From contig NZ_SMAO01000008.1 of the NCBI RefSeq assembly GCF_004342175.1, forward strand, positions 159,066 through 223,065: a stretch of DNA of 64,000 nucleotides. Reading direction: 5' to 3'. Under the pieces are notes generated by a model, which saw only the letters and a list, made by a program, of their open reading frames with translations, had not been told where the DNA came from and searched no databases. Positions 37,210 through 45,937 of the stretch are shown here, in pieces (position 1 is the first letter of the stretch; each line of letters begins with the position of its first letter). The translations under genes were made by a program, and so were the position numbers. The DNA is from Thiobaca trueperi. Its GTDB lineage: Bacteria; Pseudomonadota; Gammaproteobacteria; Chromatiales; Chromatiaceae.

Positions 37210-37886
37210 TTTAAACGCCCGTTCTCCATCGCCAGCCGGCGGTCGCAGCGTTCGGCCAGACGCAGATCGTGCGTGACCAGCACCAGCGCCGCGCCAGCGT
37301 CCCGGCGCAGATCGAGCAGCAGGTCGATGATGTGTTCGCCCGTGACCTGATCGAGATTGCCGGTCGGCTCGTCGGCAAAGAGCACGGCGGGACGCGGCGC
37401 ATAGGCACGGGCGATGGCGACCCGCTGCTGTTCGCCGCCTGAAAGCTGGCGCGGATAGTGTCCGGCGCGTGCGGTCAGACCGACCCGTTCCAGCGCCTCA
37501 TCGGCGCGGCGTACGGCGCCAGCGGTGCCGGTCAGCTCCAGCGGCAGCAGGATGTTCTCGCGCGCGGTCAGGGTCGGCAGCAACTGGAAGTTCTGGAACA
37601 CGAACCCAACCCGCCCGCTGCGCAGCTCGGCGCGCCCGTCCTCGTCCAGGTCTGCGATCCGTTGCCCGCACAGCCAGACCTCGCCGGCAGTCGCGTCGTC
37701 CAGACCGGCCAGCAGTCCGAGCAGGGTCGATTTGCCTGAGCCGGAGGCGCCGAGAATGGCGACGGCCTCGCCGGCTCCGATCTCCAGATCCAGACCGGCG
37801 AGGATGGTCAAGCCACCAGCCGGACCGTTAACATGCTTGCCTAATCCAATCGCTTGCGAGACGGCCTGAGCCGTGGGTGCTGACAT
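37206..37886 (-). CDS. ybbA: ABC transporter ATP-binding protein YbbA
   Basis: A 226-residue ATPase of the LolD/MacB group: Walker A GASGSGKST, Q-loop FVFQNFQLLP, signature LSGGEQQRVAIARA, Walker B VLFADEPTGNLD, and H-loop LVTHD. It drives the YbbP permease encoded next. ATG 37886 shares two bases with ATG 37885 of the divergent tesA gene. A longer frame reaching 38168 lies wholly inside tesA and was rejected. Confidence 0.93.
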   Translation of the reverse strand: MSAPTAQAVSQAIGLGKHVNGPAGGLTILAGLDLEIGAGEAVAILGASGSGKSTLLGLLAGLDDATAGEVWLCGQRIADLDEDGRAELRSGRVGFVFQNFQLLPTLTARENILLPLELTGTAGAVRRADEALERVGLTARAGHYPRQLSGGEQQRVAIARAYAPRPAVLFADEPTGNLDQVTGEHIIDLLLDLRRDAGAALVLVTHDLRLAERCDRRLAMENGRLK

Positions 37887-38511
37887 GCTCCGTCTACTCC
37901 TGATCAATATCCTCTTGTGGCCCGCCACCATCCTGGCGCAGCCACCGGTGATTCTGGTGCTCGGCGACAGCCTGAGCGCCGGGTATGGCATCGCTCGCGA
38001 AGCCGGCTGGGTCTGGCTGCTCGACGAGCGTTTGCAACAGCGCGGTTTGGCGTACCAGGTGGTCAATGCCAGCGTCTCTGGCGAGACGACCGCTGGCGGG
38101 CTGACGCGGCTGCCGTCATTGCTGGCGCAGCATCGGCCTGATCTGCTGATCATCGAGCTGGGCGCCAATGATGGTCTGCGGGGGTTCGATTATCCGGTTA
38201 TCCGCGACAATCTGAGCGCGCTCATTCGTCTGGGACGCGAACAGGGCAGCCGGGTTCTGTTGGTTGGGGTGCGTCTGCCGCCCAACTACGGTGCGGCTTA
38301 CAACCAGGGTTTTCAAGCCGTGTTTCAGAACCTGAGCGAGACGCTGAAGGTGCCGCTGGTTCCGGATCTGCTCCAAGACGTGGGCGAGCACTGGAATCTG
38401 ATGCAGGAGGATGGGCTGCATCCGACCGCTGAGGCGCAGGAACGGATTCTGGAGAATGTGTGGCCGGCGCTGGCGCCGCTTCTGGAAATCGCACCAGAGG
38501 CGATGAATTGA
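37885..38511 (+). CDS. tesA: Arylesterase/thioesterase TesA
   Basis: A 208-residue GDSL (SGNH) hydrolase with a signal peptide (LRLLLINILLWPATILAQ), block I LGDSLSAGYGI with the catalytic Ser, block III ELGANDGLRG, and block V EDGLHPTAEAQ with Asp and His. It is a periplasmic lysophospholipase/thioesterase. The divergent arrangement with ybbA is conserved in gammaproteobacteria. GTG 37873 is a possible alternative start. The ATG used here overlaps the ybbA start in the sequence CATG. Confidence 0.93.
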   Translation: MLRLLLINILLWPATILAQPPVILVLGDSLSAGYGIAREAGWVWLLDERLQQRGLAYQVVNASVSGETTAGGLTRLPSLLAQHRPDLLIIELGANDGLRGFDYPVIRDNLSALIRLGREQGSRVLLVGVRLPPNYGAAYNQGFQAVFQNLSETLKVPLVPDLLQDVGEHWNLMQEDGLHPTAEAQERILENVWPALAPLLEIAPEAMN

Positions 38512-38530
38512 GTCCGTCGATAAGGCGGGC

Positions 38531-38683
38531 ATGTATATCTTTGAGTTTTACAAGCGTCGGCATGGGCGTCAGGCCAGCCGACTGATCGTGATCTCGCCCA
38601 TGATCGATGCCCGCGCCGCGAAGCTGGCGGAACGGCTGGGGATCGAAATCTATGGCGATTCGATTGAGGTCGAGGCATTGTAA
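38531..38683 (+). pseudogene. Truncated DUF3782-like nuclease remnant
   Basis: 50 residues starting MYIFEFYKRRHGR and continuing RLIVISPMIDARAAKLAERL and GIEIYGDSIEVEAL. This resembles only the C-terminal end of DUF3782 proteins of the PD-(D/E)XK superfamily, whose catalytic part is missing. It could be a small real gene, but a truncated remnant is more likely. It lies 19 bp after tesA. The assignment rests on memory of the family's C-terminal pattern. Confidence 0.4.
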
Positions 38684-38729
38684 GTCTGTTTTGAGTCATC
38701 GGGCGTCGCCCGCCATCCATGGAGTCGCT

Positions 38730-39857
38730 ATGCATCGCATCACCATCGTCGGTTCCGGCTTCGCTGCCCTGACCGCCATCCAGACCCTGCGCCGATCCAG
38801 CGCCAGCCTGGAAATCACTGTTGTCAGTGCGAAGGCTGAATTCGTGTATTACCCCGGACTCATCTGGGTGCCCTGCGGGTTACGCACCGGCGACGATCTG
38901 CGGATCGATCTGACGCCGTTTTTCCAACGTATGCGCGTCACCCATTTCGCCGCTGAGGCCACCGGCTTGAGTCAGGATGGACGCATCCTGGAGACCACTG
39001 CCGGTCCCGTTGAGAATGACGGACTCATCATCGCCAGTGGCGGGCGGTTCATTAAAAAGCTGCCCGGCATCGAGCATGCCATCACGCCTTGTGAGGGCAT
39101 CGAAGCGGCCAAGGCCATTCGGGATCGCGTGCGGGCGATGGATGGCGGCAGTATCGCCATGGGCTTCGCCGGCAATCCCAACGAGCCGAGTTCCATGCGT
39201 GGGGGGCCGATCTTCGAGTTCCTGTTCGGGATGGACAGCCAGCTGCGCAGTGAGGGACGGCGCGACCGGTTCAACCTGACCTTCTTCACACCCGCCGAGC
39301 GTCCCGGCAACCGGCTCGGTCCCAAGGCGGTCGATGCACTGCTGGCCGAGATGAAACGGCGCGGGATCGCGACACATCTGGGTCACAAGCTCAAGGGTTT
39401 CTCAGCGAGCAGGGTGACGACCGAGGGCGGCGAGTTTGACGCCGATCTGATCCTTTTCATGCCGGGTCTGACGGGGAACGCCTGGTTCGATCAGACCGAT
39501 CTGCCGCGCTCGACGGGCGGTCTGCTCCAGGGTGATGCGCACTGCCGGGTGCCCGGCTTCGAGCGGGTCTATGTCGCGGGTGATTCGGGCAGTTTTCCGG
39601 GGCCGGACTGGATGCCCAAGCAGGCGCACATGGCGGATCTCCAGGCGCGCACCGCCGCCCGCAATCTGCTGGCGGAGCTTGCCGGACGCGCGCCCGGCAA
39701 GACCTTCAGGGTGGAACTCATCTGTATCGTCGATACCAACGACAGCGGCATGCTGGTGGCGCGCAACCGGAAATATAATGTCGTGCTGCCATCGCTGCGC
39801 CTCTTCCACTGGCTGAAACGCTTCTTCGAGTGGCAGTATCTGCGGCGGTTTCGTTAG
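38730..39857 (+). CDS. FAD-dependent oxidoreductase, sulfide:quinone reductase-like
   Basis: A 375-residue flavoprotein of the SQR/FCSD group. The N-terminal FAD-binding GSGFAALTAIQTLR motif is followed by VYYPGLIWVPCGLRTGDDL, with a Cys; a second Cys lies in ITPCEGIEAAK, and the C-terminal flavin-binding segment is VYVAGDSGSFPGPDWMPKQA. The C-terminal amphipathic helix FHWLKRFFEWQYLRRF fits attachment to the membrane for quinone reduction. This would oxidise sulfide to polysulfide, but related reductases of unknown substrate exist. The start ATG 38730 has GGAG upstream. The SQR type is not assigned. Confidence 0.8.
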   Translation: MHRITIVGSGFAALTAIQTLRRSSASLEITVVSAKAEFVYYPGLIWVPCGLRTGDDLRIDLTPFFQRMRVTHFAAEATGLSQDGRILETTAGPVENDGLIIASGGRFIKKLPGIEHAITPCEGIEAAKAIRDRVRAMDGGSIAMGFAGNPNEPSSMRGGPIFEFLFGMDSQLRSEGRRDRFNLTFFTPAERPGNRLGPKAVDALLAEMKRRGIATHLGHKLKGFSASRVTTEGGEFDADLILFMPGLTGNAWFDQTDLPRSTGGLLQGDAHCRVPGFERVYVAGDSGSFPGPDWMPKQAHMADLQARTAARNLLAELAGRAPGKTFRVELICIVDTNDSGMLVARNRKYNVVLPSLRLFHWLKRFFEWQYLRRFR

Positions 39858-39891
39858 GCGCTTTTCAGGAGAGTGTTTAGCCGCCTGAAAT

Positions 39892-40005
39892 TCTGTCAAT
39901 GGGACAGGATTAACAGGATGATTCAGGATTAACAGGATTAAAAACAATACCTTGAAAAATCCTGTCCATCCTGGAAAATCCTGTTAATCCTGTCTATATC
40001 CAGGA
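39892..40005. repeat. GATTAACAGG dispersed repeat, copy R2
   Basis: GGACAGGATTAACAGGATG, an internal direct copy, and later CCTGTTAATCCTGTC form a long hairpin. The CCGCCTGAAA flank on the left is the reverse of the flank in R1 and R4, so this copy is in the opposite orientation. It separates the SQR-like gene from convergent secF. Confidence 0.85.
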
Positions 40006-40022
40006 TGGCCGCTATGCAACCA

Positions 40023-40958
40023 TCAAGGGAGACTGTCGGCCCCCGCGCCTTCCTTGGGTACCTTGAGCAGGTCGGCGCGGCTCACGCCGAGCACAACGGC
40101 GGCAGCGGTCGCGACATAGATGGTGGAATAAGTGCCGAAAACGACGCCAATGATGAGTGCCAGCGAGAATCCTTGCAGGGTGGCGCCACCGAACAGATAA
40201 AGTGCGACCACGACCAGCAGCACGGTGCCAGCGGTGATGATGGTACGGGACATGGTTTCATTCACCGACTGGTCCATGATCTCTACCACCGCGCCTTTGC
40301 GCATCTTGCGGAAATTCTCGCGCACCCGGTCGAAGACCACGATGGTGTCATTGAGCGAATAACCGATGACCGTCAGCACGGCCGCCAGCACGGTGAGATC
40401 GAAATCAAGTCGAAAGACCGAAAAGACGCCCATGACGACAATAGCATCATGCATGGTGGCGGCCACGGCCCCGACCGAGAAGCGCCACTCGAAGCGCAAC
40501 GCAACATAGAAAAGGATACCAATAAGCGAGAAGAGGACCGCCAGTCCGCTCTGATCCGCCAGTTCCTTGCCTACCTGCGGCCCGACGAACTCGACCCGCC
40601 GCAATTCCACCTGATCAGGCGCAGCGGCATTTAATGCCTTGAGCACGCGCTGGCTCAGTTCATTGTCGTTCACATCGCCCTCTGGCGGAATGCGCAGGAG
40701 CACATCGCGTGGCGTCCCGAATTGCTGGACCATCACATTGACGAATCCACCCTGAGTCAGCGCCGCGCGGACTTCACCAAGGTCGGCCGATTCCTTGTAG
40801 CTGATTTCGATCAGGGTGCCGCCGGTGAAGTCCAGACCGAGATTGAGCCCCTGCACTGCCAGCGAGAGCAGGCTCACAACCATGAGCACGGCGGAAAACA
40901 CCATCGCTTTGCGACGCTGCGACAGAAAGTTGAAATGGGGAAGTTTGATGACGCGCAT
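40023..40958 (-). CDS. secF: Protein translocase subunit SecF
   Basis: 311 residues with six membrane segments. It has NLGLDFTGGTLIEI (the SecD/F first-loop signature), the VIGYSLNDTIVVFDRVREN motif and an SRTIITAGTVLLVVVALYLF segment. It works with SecD in proton-driven export at the SecYEG channel. It follows secD by 11 bp. Confidence 0.97.
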   Translation of the reverse strand: MRVIKLPHFNFLSQRRKAMVFSAVLMVVSLLSLAVQGLNLGLDFTGGTLIEISYKESADLGEVRAALTQGGFVNVMVQQFGTPRDVLLRIPPEGDVNDNELSQRVLKALNAAAPDQVELRRVEFVGPQVGKELADQSGLAVLFSLIGILFYVALRFEWRFSVGAVAATMHDAIVVMGVFSVFRLDFDLTVLAAVLTVIGYSLNDTIVVFDRVRENFRKMRKGAVVEIMDQSVNETMSRTIITAGTVLLVVVALYLFGGATLQGFSLALIIGVVFGTYSTIYVATAAAVVLGVSRADLLKVPKEGAGADSLP

Positions 40959-40969
40959 GATGGTTTCTC

Positions 40970-42826
40970 TCAGACAGGCAGGGTCTTCAACCGCTTGCCG
41001 CCATACATCCGATTGATGAGTGCGCGGCTACAGGTGATGGCAGTGAACATGGACGTGATCAAGCCGATCGACAGGGTGACGGCAAAGCCCTTGACCGGCC
41101 CGGTGCCGAAACTGAACAGCATGAGGGCGGCAATCAGGGTGGTGACGTTGGCATCGACGATGGTCGAAAAGGCTTTATTGAAGCCAGCGGCGATACTTGC
41201 CTGAGGCGAACTGCCATTATTCAATTCTTCGCGAATCCGCTCGAAGATCAGCACGTTGGCGTCCACCGCCATACCGACCGTCAGGACCATGCCAGCGATA
41301 CCCGGCATGGTCAGCGTAGCGCCGAGCATGCCGAGGACGGCCACGATCATCACCAGATTCAGCACCAGTACCAGATTGGCGATCATGCCGAAGGCGCGGT
41401 AGTAATAGCCCATGAAGAGCACGACCAGGGCCATGCCGATGAGCACGGACAAAATACCCTGATCGATATTGTCCTGACCCAGGCTGGGGCCGATGGTGCG
41501 TTCCTCGACGATCTGGATCGGCGCCGCCAGCGCGCCCGAGCGCAGCAGCAGGGCGGTATTGTGGGCTTCGTTGCTGCTGTCGAGCCCGGTGGTCTGGAAA
41601 CGGCGACCGAAGGGCTCGCGGATGGAGGCAACGCTGATGACCTCTTCCACCTTGCGGGTGGTCTTGACCGGTTTGCCGTTCACCAGTTCGGTCGTGGTGC
41701 GGTTCTCGATGAAGACCACCGCCATCGGCTTGCCGACGTTCTCGGTTGTCACGTCGCGCATCCGCCGCGCGCCGGGGCCGTCGAGGTTGACGAAGACCGC
41801 CGGCGTGCCACTCTGGCTGTCGAAGCCGGACGAGGCGTCGGTGATCTGATCGCCGGTAACGATGACCCGGCGCTTGAGCAGGATCGGCTTGCCGTCGCGT
41901 TCGTAATAGAGCTTGCTGCCGACCGGCACTCGTCCCGCCACGGCTTCGGCGGCGCTGTGCTCGGTATCGACCAGGCGATATTCGAGGGTGGCGGTCGCGC
42001 CGAGAATCTCTTTCAAACGTCCCGGATCCTGCGCGCCCGGCAACTGCACCACGATCCGCCGCTCGCCCTGACGGGCAATGCTGGGTTCGGCAACGCCCAG
42101 GGCATTGACGCGATTGCGCAGGGTGGTGATGTTCTGCTCCAGCGCGAAATCCTTGATGCGCTTCTGCTCGGCAGGTGGCAGGTTGGCCTGGATGGCGAAC
42201 TGATTGTTGTCCTGGCTGACCTGGAGTTGCAGATCGCGAAACTCGCGTCGCAGCACCTTGTCGCCTGCATCACGGCTTTCAGCGTCGTTGAATTTGATCA
42301 GGATGGATCCGCCTTCGCGGGTCGCGGTCTGGTAGCGGATCTTGTCATCGCGCAACTGGGTGCGGATGTCGCCGATGTAGCGTTCCAGCGCCTGGTCCAG
42401 CGCCGCGTCCATGTCCACGTCGATGACGACATGAATACCGCCGCGCAGATCCAGCCCCAGGTTCATGGGCTTGAGACCCAGCGCACGCATCCAGCCGGGC
42501 AGATCAGCCGATTGGGTGAGCGCCGTATGGTAGCTTTTCGACAGGGTGTTCTCGATGACATCCTGCGCCTTGAGCTGATCGCCTGCATTCGCGAAACGAG
42601 CCAGGAGTTTGCCGCCCTCCTGCAACTCGATACCCTTGACGGGCGCACCGGCATTTTCCAGCACGGCGCGTACCTCGCCAAGACTGGTCTCGCCGATTTC
42701 GGTGCCGCGCGCGGCGGTGATCTCGATCGATGGATCCTGGGAGTAGAGATTCGGCCAGGCCAGCACGAGGCTGGCCAGGATCACGCCCAGGATGAGCAGA
42801 TTCTTCCACAGGGGATATCGGTTCAT
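40970..42826 (-). CDS. secD: Protein translocase subunit SecD
   Basis: 618 residues. It has an N-terminal membrane helix (NLLILGVILASLVLAWPNLY), a large periplasmic region with LGLDLRGGIHVVIDVDMD, and C-terminal helices with VGMAVDANVLIFERIREEL, the family's proton-path motif. The start ATG 42826 (MNRYPLWKN) is the classical SecD start; upstream codons to 42910 do not look coding. It lies 12 bases upstream of secF and about 240 bp downstream of yajC. Confidence 0.97.
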   Translation of the reverse strand: MNRYPLWKNLLILGVILASLVLAWPNLYSQDPSIEITAARGTEIGETSLGEVRAVLENAGAPVKGIELQEGGKLLARFANAGDQLKAQDVIENTLSKSYHTALTQSADLPGWMRALGLKPMNLGLDLRGGIHVVIDVDMDAALDQALERYIGDIRTQLRDDKIRYQTATREGGSILIKFNDAESRDAGDKVLRREFRDLQLQVSQDNNQFAIQANLPPAEQKRIKDFALEQNITTLRNRVNALGVAEPSIARQGERRIVVQLPGAQDPGRLKEILGATATLEYRLVDTEHSAAEAVAGRVPVGSKLYYERDGKPILLKRRVIVTGDQITDASSGFDSQSGTPAVFVNLDGPGARRMRDVTTENVGKPMAVVFIENRTTTELVNGKPVKTTRKVEEVISVASIREPFGRRFQTTGLDSSNEAHNTALLLRSGALAAPIQIVEERTIGPSLGQDNIDQGILSVLIGMALVVLFMGYYYRAFGMIANLVLVLNLVMIVAVLGMLGATLTMPGIAGMVLTVGMAVDANVLIFERIREELNNGSSPQASIAAGFNKAFSTIVDANVTTLIAALMLFSFGTGPVKGFAVTLSIGLITSMFTAITCSRALINRMYGGKRLKTLPV

Positions 42827-42965
42827 TGCAGTTTCAATCTCAACCTGGCTGATCGCCAGAGCATGGGAGGACGGGGGCCGGTCAAGCCGCCAGGCATCGG
42901 TGTCTGCCACTTAGGCCGCATCAGCGTTGACGATGCGGCCTGGTGCAGCACCTTAGAATCCCGAG

Positions 42966-43020
42966 GCTGTTCGTTGTCGTTGTCGGCCTGCGAGTCTTCG
43001 ATTACGACAACGACAATGAT
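42966..43020. repeat. TCGTTGTCGTTGTCG inverted repeat
   Basis: TCGTTGTCGTTGTCG and CGACAACGACAATGA lie 16 bp apart in the yajC-secD gap and could form a hairpin in the transcript. The right arm, ATTACGACAACGACAA, is a motif I recognise as dispersed in gammaproteobacterial genomes. It may lower secDF expression relative to yajC; that is inference. Confidence 0.5.
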
Positions 43021-43068
43021 CGGAGACGCTCGGAACGTCTGCACTGTCGCACGAGTGCTGGAGGCGAT

Positions 43069-43401
43069 TCAGAGATCCTTGAGGGTACCCTTGGGCAGCA
43101 CGGATTCGACCGCCGCGCGCCGGACCTTGATCTGCACGCCATCGGCGATCTCGACCAGGACGAAATTCTCGCCCAAGTCGGCGATGCGCCCGGCGATGCC
43201 GCCTGCGTTGATGATCTCATCGCCCTTGGCCAGCGACTCCACCATCTTGCGGTGTTCCTTCTGGCGCTTGGCCTGTGGACGGATCAGCAGGAAATAAAAG
43301 ATGACGGCGAACAGCACCAGTGGCAGCAGGGCCATGAAGGGATCGCCAGCGGAAGCGGCGGCTTCGCCCTGGGCGAGTGCATCGGAGATGAAAAGGCTCA
43401 T
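43069..43401 (-). CDS. yajC: Preprotein translocase subunit YajC
   Basis: 110 residues with one membrane helix (FMALLPLVLFAVIFYFLLIRP), the RPQAKRQKEHRKMVESLAKG motif and a small beta-rich C-terminal domain (ILVGEN-type residues, INAGGIAGRI). It is first in the yajC-secD-secF operon. tgt and queA, its common upstream neighbours, are absent here. Confidence 0.95.
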   Translation of the reverse strand: MSLFISDALAQGEAAASAGDPFMALLPLVLFAVIFYFLLIRPQAKRQKEHRKMVESLAKGDEIINAGGIAGRIADLGENFVLVEIADGVQIKVRRAAVESVLPKGTLKDL

Positions 43402-43698
43402 ATCGGTTCCCTATCGTCTGTGGATCCCGGATCGGGATCAGGTTGGGTGAGGCGGGTTGAAGCGGCTGCCGCCGAAACAACCTCGAAAAAAGATGGCTGC
43501 GAATTATCGCACAGCGGCGTCCAGAATGGTCGATCCTTATCGCTCCAGGTCCAGGGTCAAAGACACATCCTCAACCGGCCAGCACACCTGCGTCGCGACA
43601 TGTCTCTGACGCAGCAATTTCGATTTCGCCCTGCGATTGCGCTCGTTCGGGTGCCGTCATATCTTTAAAAACAGAATGAATCTGCCGGAGACGAAGGC
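43402..43698. other. Divergent intergenic region, yajC/modE-like
   Basis: About 297 bp between the divergent starts of yajC and the ModE-type regulator. I see no ORF with coding character, no ModE box of the ATATA type and no riboswitch. It must hold promoters for both genes but none stands out. Confidence 0.4.
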
Positions 43699-44520
43699 AT
43701 GCGGAACATCACCGATCCACCTGATCAAACGCTGGAAACCAGCGGCACGCTCAGGCTCGACCTCGATCATCAGCGTTTCGTGGGTCACGGGCGGATCGAT
43801 CTGCTGCGCCGTATCGGTGAGACCGGCTCGATCTCGCAGGCGGCAAAATCCATGAGCATGTCTTACAAGCAGGCCTGGGATGCGGTTGATGCCATGAACA
43901 ATCTGTCGGCGCAACCACTGGTTCGACGCCAGGTCGGCGGGCGTCATGGGGGCGGCACGGAGCTCACCGACGACGGGCGACGCCTGATCGCCGTGTTCGA
44001 GGCCGCCGAGCAGGAACATCGCCGCTTCCTTGCGGGGCTCAGCCGGCGCATCAAGGATTTTGATCGCTTTCACAATCTGTTAGGGGTCTTGAATATGAAA
44101 GTCAGTGCCAGAAACCATCTGCGCGGGGTGGTTTCGGCCATCACGCCCGGCGCTGTCAATGCCGAGGTCAGACTCGACATCAATGGTGCGTCATTGATCG
44201 CCATCGTCACCAATGAAAGCGTTCAGGCCCTGGGGCTGGCAGTCGGTGTCGAGGCGTTCGCACTCATCAAGGCTTCGTTCGTCATCCTTGCCACGGATGA
44301 GGCCGGACTCAGGACGTCGGCCCGCAACCGGCTGTGCGGCAGCATCGAGCGCATCAGCGAGGGTGCGGTCAATACCGAAGTGGTGCTGGCGCTCGACGGC
44401 GGCGCGCGTCTGACCGCCGTCGTCACCATTGAGAGTGCCCGGACGCTGGAGTTGAACGAAGGCGGGCGCGTCTGTGCACTGATCAAGGCGTCGCACGTCA
44501 TCCTGGCGGTGCAGGATTGA
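43699..44520 (+). CDS. ModE-family molybdate-responsive regulator
   Basis: 273 residues. A winged helix at residues 30-110 contains GRIDLLRRIGETGSISQAAK and YKQAWDAVDAMNNL, the ModE signature. Two Mop (molbindin) domains follow, about 132-200 and 205-273, each starting (T/V)SARNxLxGxV and ending ALIKAS-VIL. ModE binds molybdate or tungstate through the Mop domains and represses or activates molybdenum genes. No mod transport gene is adjacent. GGAG precedes ATG 43699. Confidence 0.93.
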   Translation: MRNITDPPDQTLETSGTLRLDLDHQRFVGHGRIDLLRRIGETGSISQAAKSMSMSYKQAWDAVDAMNNLSAQPLVRRQVGGRHGGGTELTDDGRRLIAVFEAAEQEHRRFLAGLSRRIKDFDRFHNLLGVLNMKVSARNHLRGVVSAITPGAVNAEVRLDINGASLIAIVTNESVQALGLAVGVEAFALIKASFVILATDEAGLRTSARNRLCGSIERISEGAVNTEVVLALDGGARLTAVVTIESARTLELNEGGRVCALIKASHVILAVQD

Positions 44521-44695
44521 TCCCGGCAGCCAGCGGAGCGGACGTGGCGTCCTGTTGTCAGCCGTGATGACTTGATCCCTGTCATGCCGATTCCACAGAA
44601 TGCTTCTGGCGCAGAGGGGCTGGAAATCGGTTTGGCGCTCAATCATCATGCTCATCCCCTCGCCGCCATGCGGCGCTTCATGACGAGACGAGCGA

Positions 44696-45595
44696 GTGAA
44701 TTCCATCCCCCATCCAACCATCGAGAACTGCGTCGGTAACACCCCGCTGGTACGTCTGCAACATCTGCCAGGCACGACCGACAACCTGATCCTGGCCAAG
44801 CTCGAAGGCAACAATCCGGCTGGTTCGGTCAAGGATCGTCCGGCGCTGCACATGATCCGGCGCGCCGAGGAGCGCGGCGTTATCCGGCCCGGCGATACGC
44901 TGATCGAAGCCACCAGCGGCAACACCGGGATTGCGCTGGCGATGGCGGCGGCCATCAAGGGCTACCGCATGCGGCTCGTCATGCCCGAGCACATGAGCGA
45001 GGAACGCCGTGGCGTCATGAAGGGCTTTGGCGCCGACATCGTCCTGACGCCCAAAGCGGGGGGCATGGAGGCGGCAATTGATCTGGCCAGTGCGATGGAG
45101 GCGCGAGGGGAGGGATTCCGACTCGATCAGTTCTCCAATCCCGATAATCCCGCCGCCCATTATGAGACCACCGGCCCCGAGATCTGGCGCGATACCCAGG
45201 GGCGTGTCACGCATTTCGTGAGCGCCATGGGCACCACTGGCACCATCATGGGTACCGGACGTTATCTGAAGGAACAGAATCCGGCGATCCGGATTCTTGG
45301 CGTGCAGCCGGAGGAGGGCTCCAACATCCCCGGCATCCGCCGCTGGCCGGAGGCCTATCTGCCGCAGATCTATGACCCGGCCGGGGTTGATCGCATTCTG
45401 GACGTTTCGCAGGCGCTGGCCGAGCAGACCGCCCGGGAGCTTGCCGCCCGCGAGGGTATCTTTGCCGGAATCTCATCCGGTGGTGCGGTGGCGGCGGCGC
45501 GGCGGCTCTCAGCCGAGGTCAGCGGGGCGGTGATCGTCGTCATCATCTGTGACCGGGGCGACCGCTATCTCTCCACCGGGGTGTTTCCGGGATAA
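44696..45595 (+). CDS. cysM: Cysteine synthase B (CysM)
   Basis: 299 residues, a PLP enzyme making cysteine (or S-sulfocysteine from thiosulfate) from O-acetylserine. It has CVGNTPLVRLQ, the PLP lysine in NNPAGSVKDRPA (Lys46), EATSGNTGIALA, and the GTTGTIMGTGRYL phosphate-binding loop. Residues match CysM more than CysK (LEGNNPAGSVKDR, AIKGYRMRLVMPEHMS). The start is GTG 44696. The thiosulfate-using activity fits a sulfur oxidiser. A tRNA-Leu gene follows convergently. Confidence 0.93.
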   Translation: MNSIPHPTIENCVGNTPLVRLQHLPGTTDNLILAKLEGNNPAGSVKDRPALHMIRRAEERGVIRPGDTLIEATSGNTGIALAMAAAIKGYRMRLVMPEHMSEERRGVMKGFGADIVLTPKAGGMEAAIDLASAMEARGEGFRLDQFSNPDNPAAHYETTGPEIWRDTQGRVTHFVSAMGTTGTIMGTGRYLKEQNPAIRILGVQPEEGSNIPGIRRWPEAYLPQIYDPAGVDRILDVSQALAEQTARELAAREGIFAGISSGGAVAAARRLSAEVSGAVIVVIICDRGDRYLSTGVFPG

Positions 45596-45666
45596 CTGAG
45601 AGGGAAACGTCCCTCTCGCCTCTAAGTTTGGAGTTGAGAGGCGGCGGCGGGTGCTGCTGTTTCGTG

Positions 45667-45751
45667 TGGTGCCCGGAGCCGGGGTCGAACCGGCACGACC
45701 GAAGTCGAGGGATTTTAAGTCCCTTGCGTCTACCAATTTCGCCATCCGGGC
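45667..45751 (-). tRNA. tRNA-Leu (UAA)
   Basis: On the minus strand the gene starts GCCCGGATGGCGAAATTGGT, has the anticodon stem-loop AGGGACTTAAAATCCCT with anticodon TAA, a long class II variable arm (CGACTTCGGTCG), the T-arm GCCGGTTCGACCCCGGC, and ends TCCGGGCACCA with an encoded CCA. The acceptor GCCCGGA pairs perfectly with TCCGGGC. Confidence 0.97.
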
Positions 45752-45937
45752 GGAAGAGACTGGCGTCTTGCGATGGTTTATTGCCCGCATGGCGGCTTGT
45801 CGCGAAAACGGATCGACAGGTTAACTGCCGTCGGTTCCGAATTCAAGACGGCGTGCGGAACCCTTTCCGGTTCGATTGCTCGATGATGGTGGGCCGTATG
45901 CATTCAGTTGGGGCAGATCGGAACCCTGTCACGAGGA

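Noticed and set aside
41561..43297. A 578-residue plus-strand reading across secD and yajC
   Set aside because: It is antisense to two certain genes with family motifs; GC-rich codon bias leaves the opposite strand open.
43402..43698. ModE binding site for autoregulation
   Set aside because: No ATATA-type inverted half-sites could be found by eye between yajC and the regulator.
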